Positions 1 through 10,582 of a DNA stretch of 64,000 nt are shown here, one piece after another. Numbering within the stretch: position 1 is the first letter of the stretch; each line of letters starts with the position of its first letter. The position numbers were made by a program, and so were the translations under genes. Below the pieces are notes generated by a model. The model saw only the letters and a program-made list of their open reading frames with translations. It was not told the origin of the DNA and made no database searches. Source of the stretch: Syngnathus acus (Eukaryota; Chordata; Actinopteri; Syngnathiformes; Syngnathidae); contig NC_051106.1 in the NCBI RefSeq assembly GCF_901709675.1, forward strand, positions 869,501-933,500, read 5' to 3'.

Positions 1-621
1 CGCGTGTGCGCTGGACCCCGAGGTGTGTGTGTGCATGTGTGTGCGTAACAGAAGGACCACAAGAGATGGCCACTCACACACGTGAAGAAAACAACAAACA
101 CGTTCCCTTGCCTCGCACACGCGCCGCCATGCGAAATCACAGAGGCTCTGACCGCCTCCTAGTAATTATGCTAATTGCCCGGATGCCCTTGCCTTAATTT
201 ATGCACGGCTGCTAAGATAAATAAAAGGAAATTGCTTTGGATCTAACTGTATTCATTTCAGCATGCTAACTAGAACGCTAACGCCGCGTGTGTGAGCAAG
301 GGGGTGGCGCACATTTGTTTACCCTTCACAAATTCCGCAGGTAATTGCAATTTTGATTGTACATTTATTTATTTTATTTGTTGTGTGTGGACCGCTTGTA
401 TTGACTTAATAGTGTGTGTGTGTGCGTGTGTGGATGTGTGTGCGTGCATGGAATGCGTGTGAGTACAATAAATTGCTTTGTCCTATTAAGCAGAATGAAA
501 ATGTTGAAAAAGCTTCAGCACTTTTGAAGTCATAACAAAACAACTTTGACTTTATGATAATGCAAATGTATCTGCATACACGCACACGCACACACACATG
601 CACACGCACACACATATATCG
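1..621. other. Intronic/intergenic DNA, no gene seen
   Basis: Nothing coding is recognisable. The stretch holds short TG/CA-rich tracts near 410-450 and 580-615. By position it lies in the large NPAS3 intron downstream of the exon at 17602-17520. Confidence 0.5.
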
Positions 622-1372
622 CCATCCATTCATCTATCCATCTTCTACCGCTTATCCGGGGTCAGGTTGCGGGGGCAGCAGCTTTAGGAGGGACACCCAG
701 ACTCCCTCTCCCGAGCCACTTCATCCAGCTCATCCCAGGGGATCCCAAGGCGTTCCCAGGCCAGCCGAGAGACATAGTCTCTTCAGCACGTCCTGGGTCG
801 TCCTCACGGTCTCCTGCCGGTGGGACATGCCCGGAACACCTCCCCGGCCGGGGAGGCGCCCAGGAGGCATCCTAATGAGATGCCCAGCCACCTCATCTGG
901 CTCCTCTCGATGTGGAGGAGCAGCGGCTCGACGATGACCGAGCTTCTCACCCTATCTCTAAGGGAGAGCCCGAACACCCTGCGGATGAAATTCATTCCGT
1001 CCGCTTGTATCTGAGATCTTGTTCTTTCGGTCACGGCCCATAGCTCGTGACCATAGGTGAGGGTAGGAGTGTGGATGGACGGGTAAATTGAGAGCTTCGC
1101 CTTTCGGCTCTCTTCACCACGACGGACCAGTACAAAGTCTGCATCACAGCAGACGCTGCACCGATCCGCCTATCGATCTCACGCTCCATCCTGCCCTCAC
1201 TGGTGAACAAGGCCCCAACATACTTGAACTCCTCCACTTGGGACAGGATCTCATTCCCGACCCGGAGAGGGCATTCCACCCTTTTCTGACTGAGGACCAT
1301 GGTCTCAGATTTGGAGGTGCTGACTTTCATCCCGACCGCTTCACACTCCAGTGAGAGTTGGAGATCACGGCC

Positions 1373-1373
<1 letters not shown>
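622..1373 (-). mobile_element. 5'-truncated Rex3 (RTE-clade) LINE, 3' end
   Basis: Read on the minus strand this is the 3' part of the same LINE that is nearly full length at 6113-9475. It runs from the end of the reverse transcriptase (frame with SLECEAVGMKVSTSKSET and VEEFKYVGALFTSEGRMERE) to the 3' tail, which appears on the plus strand as a CATC-rich start. Rex3 elements are known for GATG-type tandem 3' tails and frequent 5' truncation. The 5' break lies at a TA repeat. Not capable of autonomous movement. Confidence 0.88.

Positions 1374-1374
<1 letters not shown>

Positions 1375-1412
<38 letters not shown>
1375..1412. repeat. (AT)n microsatellite
   Basis: Pure AT dinucleotide run of about 38 bp between the truncated Rex3 and the mariner-like element. 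Confidence 0.95.
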
Positions 1413-1414
<2 letters not shown>

Positions 1415-1907
1415 TATTATCACTCCGATTAGAAGACCATTTGTCGTTTTTCCATTTTGTAGCCATGGAGCGGTTCAGTATCGAGCAACGCATTCTTATT
1501 GTGAAAACTCATTACAAAAACAGGGAGTGCTACGCAGAGACTGTCCGTAAACTTTGCGCGATCTTTGGACGTGACAATGCCCCGACCGAAACAACAGTTT
1601 CGAGGTTGGTACAGAAATTCAAAGAATCTGGGTCAGTTGCAACCAGAAAATCGCCCGGTCGAAACCGTAATGTTCGAACGCAACAAAACATTGCGGTAGT
1701 GCAAGACAGTGTGAATGTGAGCCCTGTGAATTTCAACGATCGGATGACTGCCTGCAGAGAAAGTGGAGGTGGACATATGCTCGATATCATTTTTCATTAT
1801 TAAATTGAAGTATATGTTGAATGAAATTAAATAAAAATTTTGAATTTTGCATCGATTTTGGCTGATTTATTGCATTTTTAAAAACTGCGTACTTTATGAA
1901 ACACCCT
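1413..1907 (+). mobile_element. Internally deleted mariner-like element
   Basis: The unit contains a short transposase frame and ends in TTATGAAACACCCT followed by TA, a typical mariner-like terminus. A matching inverted terminus is not seen on the left, where the element abuts an AT repeat, so the left end may be lost. It is a deletion derivative, with transposase N-terminus and extreme C-terminus joined. Confidence 0.6.
1465..1803 (+). pseudogene. Mariner-like transposase deletion derivative
   Basis: A 112-codon frame starting at the ATG with MERFSIEQRILIVKTHYKN. The first ~90 residues look like the DUF4817-type helix-turn-helix N-terminus of mariner-related transposases, mostly known from arthropods (SRLVQKFKESGSV is the typical end of the domain). 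The last ~25 residues (MTACRESGGGHMLDIIFHY) resemble the extreme C-terminus of the same proteins. The catalytic DDE core between them is absent, yet the junction keeps one open frame. It could only bind DNA, not transpose. The family assignment is from memory of domain sequences. Confidence 0.6.
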
Positions 1908-1919
1908 ATAGAAGACCCT

Positions 1920-2752
1920 TCTCACCCAGGTTGCAGTCTGTTTGAACTACTCCCCTCCGGACGGCGTTATAGAGCTCGGTACGCCAAAACCAGCAGACAC
2001 AAAGACAGCTTCTTCCCCCAGGCTGTTGCTCTGATGAACTCACACCACTCTTAGAGTCTCAGAGTCATTACTGTGCAATAACCAGCTCAGTGGCCCACCA
2101 GCTCAGTGGCCTAGTGGTAGAGTGTCCGCCCTGAGACTGGAAGGTTGTGGGTTCAAACCCCGGCCGGGTCATACCAAAGACTATAAAAATGGGACCCATT
2201 GCATCCCTGCTTGGCACTCAGCATTAAGGGTTGGAATTGGGGGGTTAGATCACCAACTGATTCCCGAGCGCGGCACCGCTGCTGCTCACTGCTCCCCTCT
2301 CCCCCAGGGGATGGACACGGGGATGGGTTAAATGCAGAGGACAAATTTCACCACACCCAGGTGTGTGTGTGACGATCATTGGGACTTTAATCTTTAATCT
2401 TTAATCTTTAATAACATCCTGCTCTCCACACCTTTTTTGAATTTGTCTACACTGTTTGTACTATGTGTCCTCCCTGCATCCATTGCAGCCTGGTCATCCT
2501 GGATAAGGGACCTTCCCATCTGTGGTCTCTTCTCAAGGTTTCTCAGTTCCCCTAGCTGAAGTTTTGAGTCCTTCCTTGCCCTCTTGGGAGTTTAAGATCA
2601 GGGGATGTTTGAGAATATTTGCCATTTTTCACATGTCCTGAGTGTTGTTAGTCACCTAAATATTGAACAGAGGCTGTGATTTACCAAAGTCAAATTCCTT
2701 GTTTGGCACGCTCAAACATGGCGAATAAAAACTCTTGAACCTTGAATCTTGA

Positions 2753-2755
<3 letters not shown>
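1920..2755 (+). mobile_element. L2/Rex1-like LINE, 3' end, split by a SINE
   Basis: From 1920 to 2054 a frame encodes the typical C-terminal tail of L2/CR1-clade reverse transcriptases (FELLPSGRRYRARYAKTSRH, then FFPQAVALMN and a stop). The 3' UTR follows and resumes after a SINE insertion at about 2411, ending in CTTGAACCTTGAATCTTGAAT near 2755. The 5' portion is missing. Confidence 0.7.
2098..2410 (+). mobile_element. tRNA-derived SINE
   Basis: Has RNA polymerase III promoter boxes: A box TGGCCTAGTGG at 2107-2117 and B box GGTTCAAACC at 2150-2159. A tRNA-unrelated body follows, with a TCTTTAA repeat tail at about 2390-2410. It lies inside the LINE 3' UTR. AATAAC on both sides is a possible short target duplication. 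The cloverleaf is not maintained, so it is a SINE and not a tRNA gene. Confidence 0.8.

Positions 2756-2803
<48 letters not shown>
2756..2803. repeat. AT/ATAC microsatellite
   Basis: TA-rich run next to the Tc1 element. Tc1 elements target TA, so this is a natural landing site. Confidence 0.9.
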
Positions 2804-2805
<2 letters not shown>

Positions 2806-4328
2806 CAGTGCCTTGCGAAAGTATTCGGCCCCCTTGAACCTTTCAACATTTCGCCACATTTCAGGCTTCAAACATAAAGATATAAAATTTTAATTTTTTG
2901 TCAAGAATCAACAACAAGTGGGACACAATCGTGAAGTGGAACGAAATTTATTGGATAATTTAAACTTTTTTAACAAATAAAAAACTGAAAAGTGGGGCGT
3001 GCAATATTATTCAGCCCCTTTACTTTCAGTGCAGCAAACTCACTCCAGAAGTTCAGTGAGGATCTTTGAATGATCCAATGTTGTCCTAAATGACTGATGA
3101 TGATAAATAGAATGCACCTGTGTGTAATCAAGTCTCCGTATAAATGCACCTGCTCTTTGATAGTCTCAGGGTTCTGTTTAAAGCGCAGAGAGAACCATGA
3201 AGACAAAGGAACACACCAGGTCCGAGATACTGTTGTGGAGAAGTTTAAAGCCGGATTTGGATACAAAAAGATTTCCCAAGCTTTAAACATCTCAAGGAGC
3301 ACTGTGCAAGCAATTATATTGAAATGGAAGGAGTATCAGACCACTGCAAATCTACCAAGATTCCCTCCAAACTTTCATCTCAAACAAGGAGAAGACTGAT
3401 CAGAGATGCAGCCAAGAGGCCCATGATCACTCTGGATGAACTGCAGATAACTACAGCTGAGGTGGGAGAGTCTGTCCATAGGACAACAATCAGTCGTGCA
3501 CTGCACAAATCTGGCCTTTATGGAAGAGTGGCAAGAAGAAAGCCATTTCTCAAAGATATCCATAAAAAGTATTGTTTAAAGTTTGCCACAAGCCACCTGG
3601 GAGACACACCAAACACGTGGAAGAAGGTGCTCTGGTCAGATGAATCCAAAATCGAACTTTTTGGCCACAATGCAAAATGATATGTTTGCCGTAAAAGCAA
3701 CACAGCTCATCACCCTGAACACACCATCCCCACTGTCAAACATGGTGGTGGCAGCATCATGGTTTGGGCCTGTTTTTCTTCAGCAGGGACAGGGAAGATG
3801 GCTAAAATTGATGGGAAGATGGATGGAGCCAAATACAGGACCATTCTGGAAGAAAACCTGTTGGAGTCTGCAAAAGACCTGAGACTGGGACGGAGATTTG
3901 CCTTCCAACAGGACAATGATCCAAAACATAAAGCCAAATCTACAATGGAATGGTTCACAAATAGACGTATCCAGGTGTTAGAATGGCCAAGTCAAAGTCC
4001 AGACCTGAATCCAATCGAGAATCTGTGGAAAGAGCTGAAGACTGCTGTTCACAAACGCTCTCCATCCAACATCACTGAGCTCGAGCTGTTTTGCAAGGAA
4101 GAATGGGCAAGAATTCCAGTCTCTCGATGTGCAAAACTGATAGAGACATACCCCAAGCAACTTGCAGCTGTAATTGCAGCAAAAGGTGGCGCTACAAAGT
4201 ATTAGCGCAAGGGGGCTGAATAATATTGCACACCCCACTTTTCAGTTTTCTATTTGTTAAAAAAGTTTAAATTATCCAATAAATTTCGTTCCACTTCACG
4301 ATTGTGTCCCACTTGTTGTTGATTCTTC
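2806..4328 (+). mobile_element. Tc1-like transposon with long inverted repeats
   Basis: Starts after a TA with CAGTGCCTTGCGAAAG. Inner inverted-repeat arms of about 120-130 bp are at roughly 2895-3025 and 4207-4328. The outer ~85 bp at the left has no partner at the right, where the element stops abruptly at GATTCTTC, so the right end is truncated. It encloses a broken DD34E transposase. Confidence 0.9.
3197..4205 (+). pseudogene. Tc1 transposase, broken
   Basis: The normal ATG is at 3197. Coding then shifts frame soon after the start (near 3210) and again near 3360, and meets a TGA at 3678-3680 in an otherwise open frame. Recognisable parts are the N-terminal helix-turn-helix (FGYKKISQALNISRSTVQAI), the first catalytic Asp (LWSDESKIELF), the second (QQDNDPKH) and the Glu (SPDLNPIENLW). 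There are 34 residues between the second Asp and the Glu, the DD34E signature of Tc1. At least three lesions make it inactive. Confidence 0.92.
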
Positions 4329-4794
4329 AACTGCACCGCGCTGGTCGCATTATTGTGACAGAGCCGACGCTGAAATTTAGAATATATTTTAAAAGTCCTG
4401 ATGTACTAACCCAAAATTTAAGTTAACCTCAGTGCGCAGGGAGCTTAGTTTGGTCCGATCGCGCAACTGCAGCGCGCCGGGCGCTCAGTCACATTGCTTT
4501 AGGAGCGTCTTTGTGTTTTAGGATGGCTTTACTGCTCCCACTTGCTTTCTTTGGAGGCATGATTAGGGGTTAATACAATCCTCAAAGTAACGAAAATACA
4601 ATAACAACGGAGTCAGTCGGCATCCGGGCCACGCGGTCGGGTTTTCTCGGGTCCTCCCGGCTCATCTCACGTGGTTTGACCTCCAAAATTTGTTCGACAA
4701 CCGAAGCAAAAAAATCGCGAATTTTTTGTTCGAATTACGATTTGTTCGAGAACCGGGACGTTCGAAAACCAAGGTTTGACTTTATATACATATA
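4329..4794. mobile_element. Probable MITE-like repeat remnant
   Basis: The right end, with repeated GTTCGA-type words and AACCAAGGTTTGAC next to TA-rich DNA, resembles the termini of pogo/mariner-type fish MITEs. I could not find a clean opposite terminus, so limits and class are uncertain. No coding content. Confidence 0.35.
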
Positions 4795-4796
4795 TA

Positions 4797-6034
4797 CAGG
4801 ACTGTCTCCAAAAATTTGAATATTGTGATAAAGTTCTTTATTTTCTGAAATGCAATTAAAAAACCAAAAATGTCATACATTCTGGATTCAGTACAAATCA
4901 ACTGAAATATTGCAAGCCTTTTATTATTTTAATATTGCTGATTATGGCATACAGCTTAAGAAAACTCAAATATCGTATCTCAAAATTTTAGAATATCATG
5001 AGAAAGTATACTATTAGGGTATTCAACTAATCACTTGAATCGTCTAATTAACTCGAAACACCTGCAAGGGTTTCCTGAGCATTGAAAAACACTCAGCTTG
5101 GTTCAGTAAACTAAATCACAAGTATGGGGAAGACTGCTGATCTGACTGCTGTCCAGAGGACCGTTATTGACACCCTCCATCAGGAGGGTAAGACACAAAA
5201 AGAAATTTCTCAAAGAGCAAGCTGTTCACAGAGTGCAGTTTCAAAGCACATCCACAAAAAGTCTGTTGGAAGGGGGAAATGTGGCAGGAAACGCCGCTAA
5301 ACCAAGAGAAATGACCGCAGCCTTAACAGCATTGTGAAGAAGAGTCGCTTCGAGAATTTGGGGGAGCTTCAAAGACAGTGGACTGAAGCTAGAGTCCAGG
5401 TATCAAAAGCCACTGTTCACATACGTGTCCGGGAAATGGGCTCCAATAGCCGTATTCCCATGGTCAAGCCACTTCTGAACTCAAAACAACGGAAGAAGCG
5501 TCTGACTTGGGCTATGGAAAAGAAGCACTGGACAGTTGCAGAGTGGTCCAAAGTCCTCTTTTCAGATGAAAGCAAGTTTTGTATTTCATTTGGAAGTCAA
5601 GGCGCCAGAGTCTTGAGAAAGGCTGTAGAGGCGCAAAATCCAAGTTGCTTGAAATCCAGTGTGAAATTCCCACAGTCAGCGATGGTTTGGGGAGCCATGT
5701 CAGCTGCTGGTGTTGTTCCACTGCGTTTCATCAAGTCCAGAGTATATGCAGCTGTGTACCAAGAGATTTTAGAGCACTACATGCTTCCGTCTGCTGAAAA
5801 GCTCTATGGAGATGCTGATTTCATTTTCCAGCATGATCTGGCTCCTGCCCACAGTGCCAAAACCACCAGTAAATGGTGTACTGACCATGGCATTACTGTC
5901 CTCAATTGGCCTGCCAATTCCCCTGACCTGAATCCCATAGAAAATCCAGAATGTATGACATTTTTGTTTTTTCAATTGCATTTCAGAAAATAAAGAACTT
6001 TATCACAATATTCAAATTTTCTGAGACAGTCCTG
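4797..6034 (+). mobile_element. Tc1-like transposon (second family), internally deleted
   Basis: Begins after a TA with CAGGACTGTCTC and ends with the inverse GAGACAGTCCTG at 6034. The transposase is cut off after SPDLNPIEN near 5946, where sequence jumps directly into the outer part of the right terminal repeat, so the transposase C-terminus and inner right repeat are deleted. No TA follows the right end; it is fused to a piece of another copy of the same family. Confidence 0.88.
5124..5946 (+). pseudogene. Tc1 transposase, nonsense-broken and C-truncated
   Basis: The ATG at 5124 opens with MGKTADLTAVQRTVIDTL. One frame continues to about 5946 except for a TAA at 5298-5300 (codon 59). Catalytic positions FSDESKF, FQHDLAPAH and SPDLNPIEN are present. 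The last ~50 residues seen in sister copies are missing and the frame runs on into terminal-repeat sequence. Inactive. Confidence 0.9.
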
Positions 6035-6115
6035 ATGTCAGACATTCTGGATTCATTACAAATCAACTGAAATATTGCAAGCCTTTTATTATTTTAACAT
6101 TGGTGATTATGGCTT

Positions 6116-6237
6116 CCCCTCCGTGAGTCGTCACCTTATCGTGGTGGAGGGGTTTGCGTGCCCCTATGATCCTAGGAGCCATGTTGTCTGGGGCTTCATG
6201 CCCTTGGTAGGGTCACCCATGGCAAACGGCTCCTAGG
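6116..6237 (+). other. Structured RNA region in Rex3 5' UTR
   Basis: Two stems can be read directly. CCCCTCC (6116-6122) pairs with GGAGGGG (6146-6152), with an inner CAC/GTG pair. CCTAGGAGCC (6171-6180) pairs with GGCTCCTAGG (6228-6237). Such a compact 5' fold could act in translation or 5'-end processing. No function is shown. Confidence 0.5.
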
Positions 6238-9051
6238 TGAGGGGCCAGACAAAGCACGGCTCACACAAGCCCCTTATGAAGAAAAATATAAATGGATTTC
6301 GTTTTCCCTCGCCCGGACGCGGGTCACCGAGGCCCCCCTCTGGAGCCAGGCCTGGAGGCGGGGCTCGAAGCCGAGCGTCTGGTGGCCGGGCCTTCGCCCA
6401 TGCGGCCCGGCCGGGCACAGCCCGAAAAGGAAACGTGGGTCCCCCTTCCCATGGGCTCACCACCTGTGGGAGGGGCCAAAGGGGTCGGGTGCAGTGTAAG
6501 CTGGGCGGCGGCCAAAGGCAGGGACCTTGGCAGTCTGATCCCCGGCTGCAGAAGCTGGCCCTTGGGACATGGAATGTCACCTCTCTGGCTGGAAAGGAGC
6601 CCGAGCTGGTGTGCGAGGCAGAAAAGTTCAGACTAGACACAGTCGGACTTGCCTCTACACACAGTTTGGGTTCCGGTACAAGCCCTCTCGAGAGGGGCTG
6701 GACTCTCTTCCACTCTGGAGTTGCCCACGGTGAGAGGCGTCGAGCAGGTGTGGGTATACTTATTGCCCCCCGGCTGGGCACCTGCACATTGGGGTTCACC
6801 CCGGTGAACGAGAGGGTAGGCTCCCTCCGCCTTCGGGTGGGGGGACGGGTCCTGACAGTTGTTTGTGTCTATGCACCAAACGGCAGCTCAGAGTACCCAC
6901 CCTTCTTGGAGTCCCTGGAGGAAGTGCTGGAGAGCGCTCCTTCTGGGGACTCTATCGTTCTACTGGGTGACTTCAATGCTCACGTGGGCAATAACAGTGA
7001 GACCTGGAAGGGCGTGATTGGGAGGAACGGCCCCCCCCGATCTGAACCCGAGTGGTGTTCTATTATTGGACTTCTGTGCTCGACATGGATTTTCTATAAT
7101 GAACACCATGTTCAAACATAAGGGTGTCCATGTGTGCACTTGGCACCAGGACACCCTAGGCCGCAGTTCGACGATCGACTTTGTAGTCGTGTCATCGGAT
7201 TTGCGGCCGCATGATTTGGACACTCGGGTGAAGAGAGGGGCGGAGCTGTCAACTGATCACCACCAGGTGGTGGGTTGGCTCCGATGGTGGGGTAAGATGC
7301 CGGTCCGACCTGGCAGACCCAAACGCTCTGTGAGGGTCTGCTGGGAACGTCTGGCAGAATCCCCTGTCAGGAAGAGCTTCAACTCCCACCTCCGGCAGAG
7401 CTTTTCCCACGTGCCGGGGGAGGCGGTGGACATTGAGTCCGATTGAACCATGTTCCGCGCCTCCATTGTTGAGGCGGCCGACCGGAGCTGTGGCCGTAAG
7501 GTCGTTGGTGCCTGTCGTGGCGGCAATCCCCAAACCCGCTGGTGGACACCGGCGGTAAGGGATGCCGTCAAGCTGAAGAAGGAGTCCTATCGGGCCGTCT
7601 TGGCCTGTGGGACTCCGGAGGCAGCTGACAGGTACCGGATGGCCAAGCGGAACGCGGCTTCGGCGGTTGCTGAGGCAAAAACCCGAGCGTGGCAGGAGTT
7701 TGGCGAGGCCATGGAGAATGACTTCCGGACGGCTTCGAGGAAATTCTGGTCCATCATCCGGCGTCTCAGGAGGGGGAAGCAGTGCAACGTCAACACTGTT
7801 TACAGTGGGGATGGCGTGCTGCTGACCTCAACTCAGGACGTCGTGAGTCGGTGGGGAGAATACTTCGAAGACCTCCTCAATTCCACCTACACGCCTTCCA
7901 TTGTGGAAGCAGGGCCTGGAGACCTGGAGGCGGACTCTCCAATCTCTGGGGTCGAAGTCACTGAGGTAGTTAAAAACCTCCTCGGTGGCAAGGCCCCGGG
8001 GGTGGATGAGATCCGCCCGGAGTTCTTAAGGGCTCTGGATGTTGTGGGGCTGTCATGGCTGACACACCTCTACAACATTGCGTGGACATCGGGGACAGTG
8101 CCTCTGGATTGACAGACTGGGGTGGTGGTTCCCCTCTTTAAGAAGGGGGACCAGAGGGTGTGTTCCAATTACAGGGGAATCACACTCCTCAGCCTCCCTG
8201 GTAAGGTCTCTTCAGGGGTGCTGGAGAGGAGGGTCCGACGGGAACCTCGGATTCAGGAGGAGCAGTGTGGCTTTCGTCCTGGCCGTGGAACAGTGGACCA
8301 GCTCTACACCCTCGGCAGGATCCTCGAGGGTGCATGGGAGTTTGCCCAACCAGTCCACATGTGTTTTGTGGACTTGGAGAAGGCGTTCGACCGTGTCCCT
8401 CGGGAGGTTCTGCGGAGGGTGCTTCGGGAGTACGCGGTGCCGAGCCAACTGATAAGGGCGGTTTGGTCCCTGTATCACCGATGCCAGAGTCTGGTCCGCA
8501 TTTCCGGCAGTAAGTCGGATTTGTTCCCAGTGAGGGTTGGACTCCGCCAAGGCTGCCCTTTGTCACCGATTCTGTTCATAATTTTTATGGACAGAATTTC
8601 TAGGCGCAGCCGAGGCGTTGAGGGGGTCCGGTTTGGGGACCTCAGCATCGCGTCTCTGCTTTTTGCAGACGACGTGGTGCTGTTGGCTTCTTCAGGCCGT
8701 GATCGCCAGCTTTCGCTGGAGCGGTTCGCAGCAGTGTTTGAAGCGGTCGGGATGAGGGTCAGCACCTCCAAATCCGAGTCCATGGTCCTCGGTCGGAAAA
8801 GGGTGGAATGCCCTCTCCGGATCGGGGATGAGATCCTGCCCCAAGTGGAGGAGTTCAAGTATCTTGGGGTCTTGTTCACGAGTGAGGGGAGGATGGAGCG
8901 GGAGATCAACAGGCGGATCGGTGCAGCGTCGGCAGTAATGCGGACTCTGTACCGGTCCGTCGTGGTGAAGAGAGCCGAAAGGCGAAGCTCTCAATTTACC
9001 CGTCGATTTACGCTCCTACCCTCACCTATGGTCACGAGCTATGGGTCGTGA
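6237..9051 (+). pseudogene. Rex3 endonuclease-reverse transcriptase, broken
   Basis: The apurinic-type endonuclease begins near 6550 (LGTWNVTSL), with GDFNAHVG and later STIDFVVVSSD and LSTDHHQVVGW. A frame change occurs at the run of eight C's near 7030. The next frame is then open to 9051 apart from TGA at 7444-7446 and TGA at 8110-8112 (just before QTGVVVPLFKKGD, probably from a Trp codon). Reverse transcriptase motifs include CGFRPGRGTVDQL, CFVDLEKAFDRV, LRQGCPLSPILF and the catalytic LLFADDVVLLA. After about 8960 the expected C-terminal coding (HELWVVTKRTRARIQAAEMS) lies in another frame, so a second frameshift is present. Confidence 0.9.
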
Positions 9052-9630
9052 CCAAAAGAACGAGAGCCCGGATACAAGCGGCCGAAATGAGTTTTCTCCG
9101 CAGGATGTCCGGGCTCTCCCTTAGAGATAGGGTGAGAAGCTCGGTCATCCGGGAGAGACTCAGATTAGAGTCGCTACTCCTCCACTTGAGAGGAGCCAGA
9201 TGAGGTGGCTCGGGCATCTCATCAGGATGCCTCCTGGATGCCTCCCTCGGGATGTGTTCTGGGCATGTCCCACCAGTAGGAGACCCCGGGGATGACCCAG
9301 GACGCGCTGGAGAGACTATGTCTCTCAGCTGGCCTGGGAACGCCTTGGGATCCCCCGGGATGAGCTGGATGAAGTGGCTGGGGAGAGGGAAGTCTGGGAG
9401 TCCCTCCTAAAGCTACTGCACCCGCGACCCGAACCCGGATAAGCGGAAGAAGATGGATGGATGGATGAATGGATTATTATGGTTTACAGCTTAAGAAAAC
9501 TCAAATATCCTATCTCAAAATATTAGAATATTTCCTCAGACCAAGCAAAAAAAAGATTTATAACAGCAAAACAAAATCAAACATTGGAAAATGTCCATTA
9601 ATGCACTCAGTACTTGATTGGAAATCCTTT

Positions 9631-10582
9631 TTAATGGATTACTGCATCAATGCGGCGTGGCATGGAGGCAATCAGCCTGTGGCATTGCTGAGGTGTTATG
9701 GATGCCCAGGATGCTTCAGTAGCGGCCTTTAGCTCATTTGCATTGTTGGGTCTGGTGTCTTTCAGCTTCTTTTTCACAATACCCCACAAATTCTCTATGG
9801 GGTTCAGGTCAGGGGAATTGGCAGGCCAATCGAGGACAGTAATGTCATGGTCAGTACACCATTTACTGGTGGTTTTGGCACTGTGGGCAGGTGCCAGATC
9901 ATGCTGGAAAATGAAATCATCATCTCCATAGAGCTTTTCAGCAGACGGAAGCATGTAGTGCTCTAAAATCTCTTGGTACACAGCTGCATTTACTCTGGAC
10001 TTGATGAAACACGGTGGACCAACACCAGCAGCTGACATGGCTCCCCAAACCATCGCTGACTGTGGGAACTTCACACTGGATTTCAAGCAACTTGGATTTT
10101 GCTCCTCTCCAGCCTTTCTCCAGACTCTGGCGCCTTGACTTCCAAATGAAATACAAAACTTGCTTTCGTCTGAAAAGAAGACTTTGGACCACTCTGCAAC
10201 TGTCCAGTGCTTCTTTTCCATAGCCCAAGTCAGATGCTTCAGAAGTGGCTTGACCATGGGAATACGGCTATTGTATGTTCACGTCTGTGAACAGTGGCTT
10301 TTGATACTTGGACTCCAGCTTCAGTCCACTGTCTTTGAAGCTCCCCCAAATTCTGGAAGCGACTCTTCTTCACAATGCTGTTAAGGCCGCGGTCATCTCT
10401 CTTGTTGTGCAGCGTTTCCTGCCACATTTCCCCCTTCCAACAGACTTTTTGTGGATGTGCTTTGAAACTGCACTCTGTGAACAGCTTGCTCTTTGAGAAA
10501 TTTCTTTTTGTGTCTTACACTCATGATGGAGGGTGTCAATGACGGTCCTCTGGACAGCAGTCAGATCAGCAGTCTTCCCCAT
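9631..10582 (-). pseudogene. Tc1 transposase, two frameshifts
   Basis: Starts at the ATG complementary to 10582 (MGKTADLTAVQ). It changes frame near 10395 and near 10260, then is open to the natural C-terminus (CHRLIASMPRRIDAVIH) at 9631. It has the paired helix-turn-helix region, FSDESKF, FQHDLAPAH and SPDLNPIENLW with 34 residues between the last two acidic positions. This is the most complete copy of the family here and shows what the other copies lack. Confidence 0.9.

Larger units (their letters stand above)
6113..9475 (+). mobile_element. Near full-length Rex3 (RTE-clade) LINE
   Basis: Contains a 5' region with strong hairpins, an endonuclease plus reverse transcriptase coding region, and a GATG-repeat 3' tail at about 9452-9472. 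ATTATGG at 6106-6112 and again at 9476-9482 is a 7-bp target-site duplication within a Tc1 copy. Rex3 moves by target-primed reverse transcription. This copy is dead because of nonsense and frameshift changes. Confidence 0.9.

Noticed and set aside
2107-2170. tRNA gene
   Set aside because: A and B boxes are present but the cloverleaf is not, and the unit continues into a SINE body with a repeat tail. The same reasoning applies to 20671-20716.
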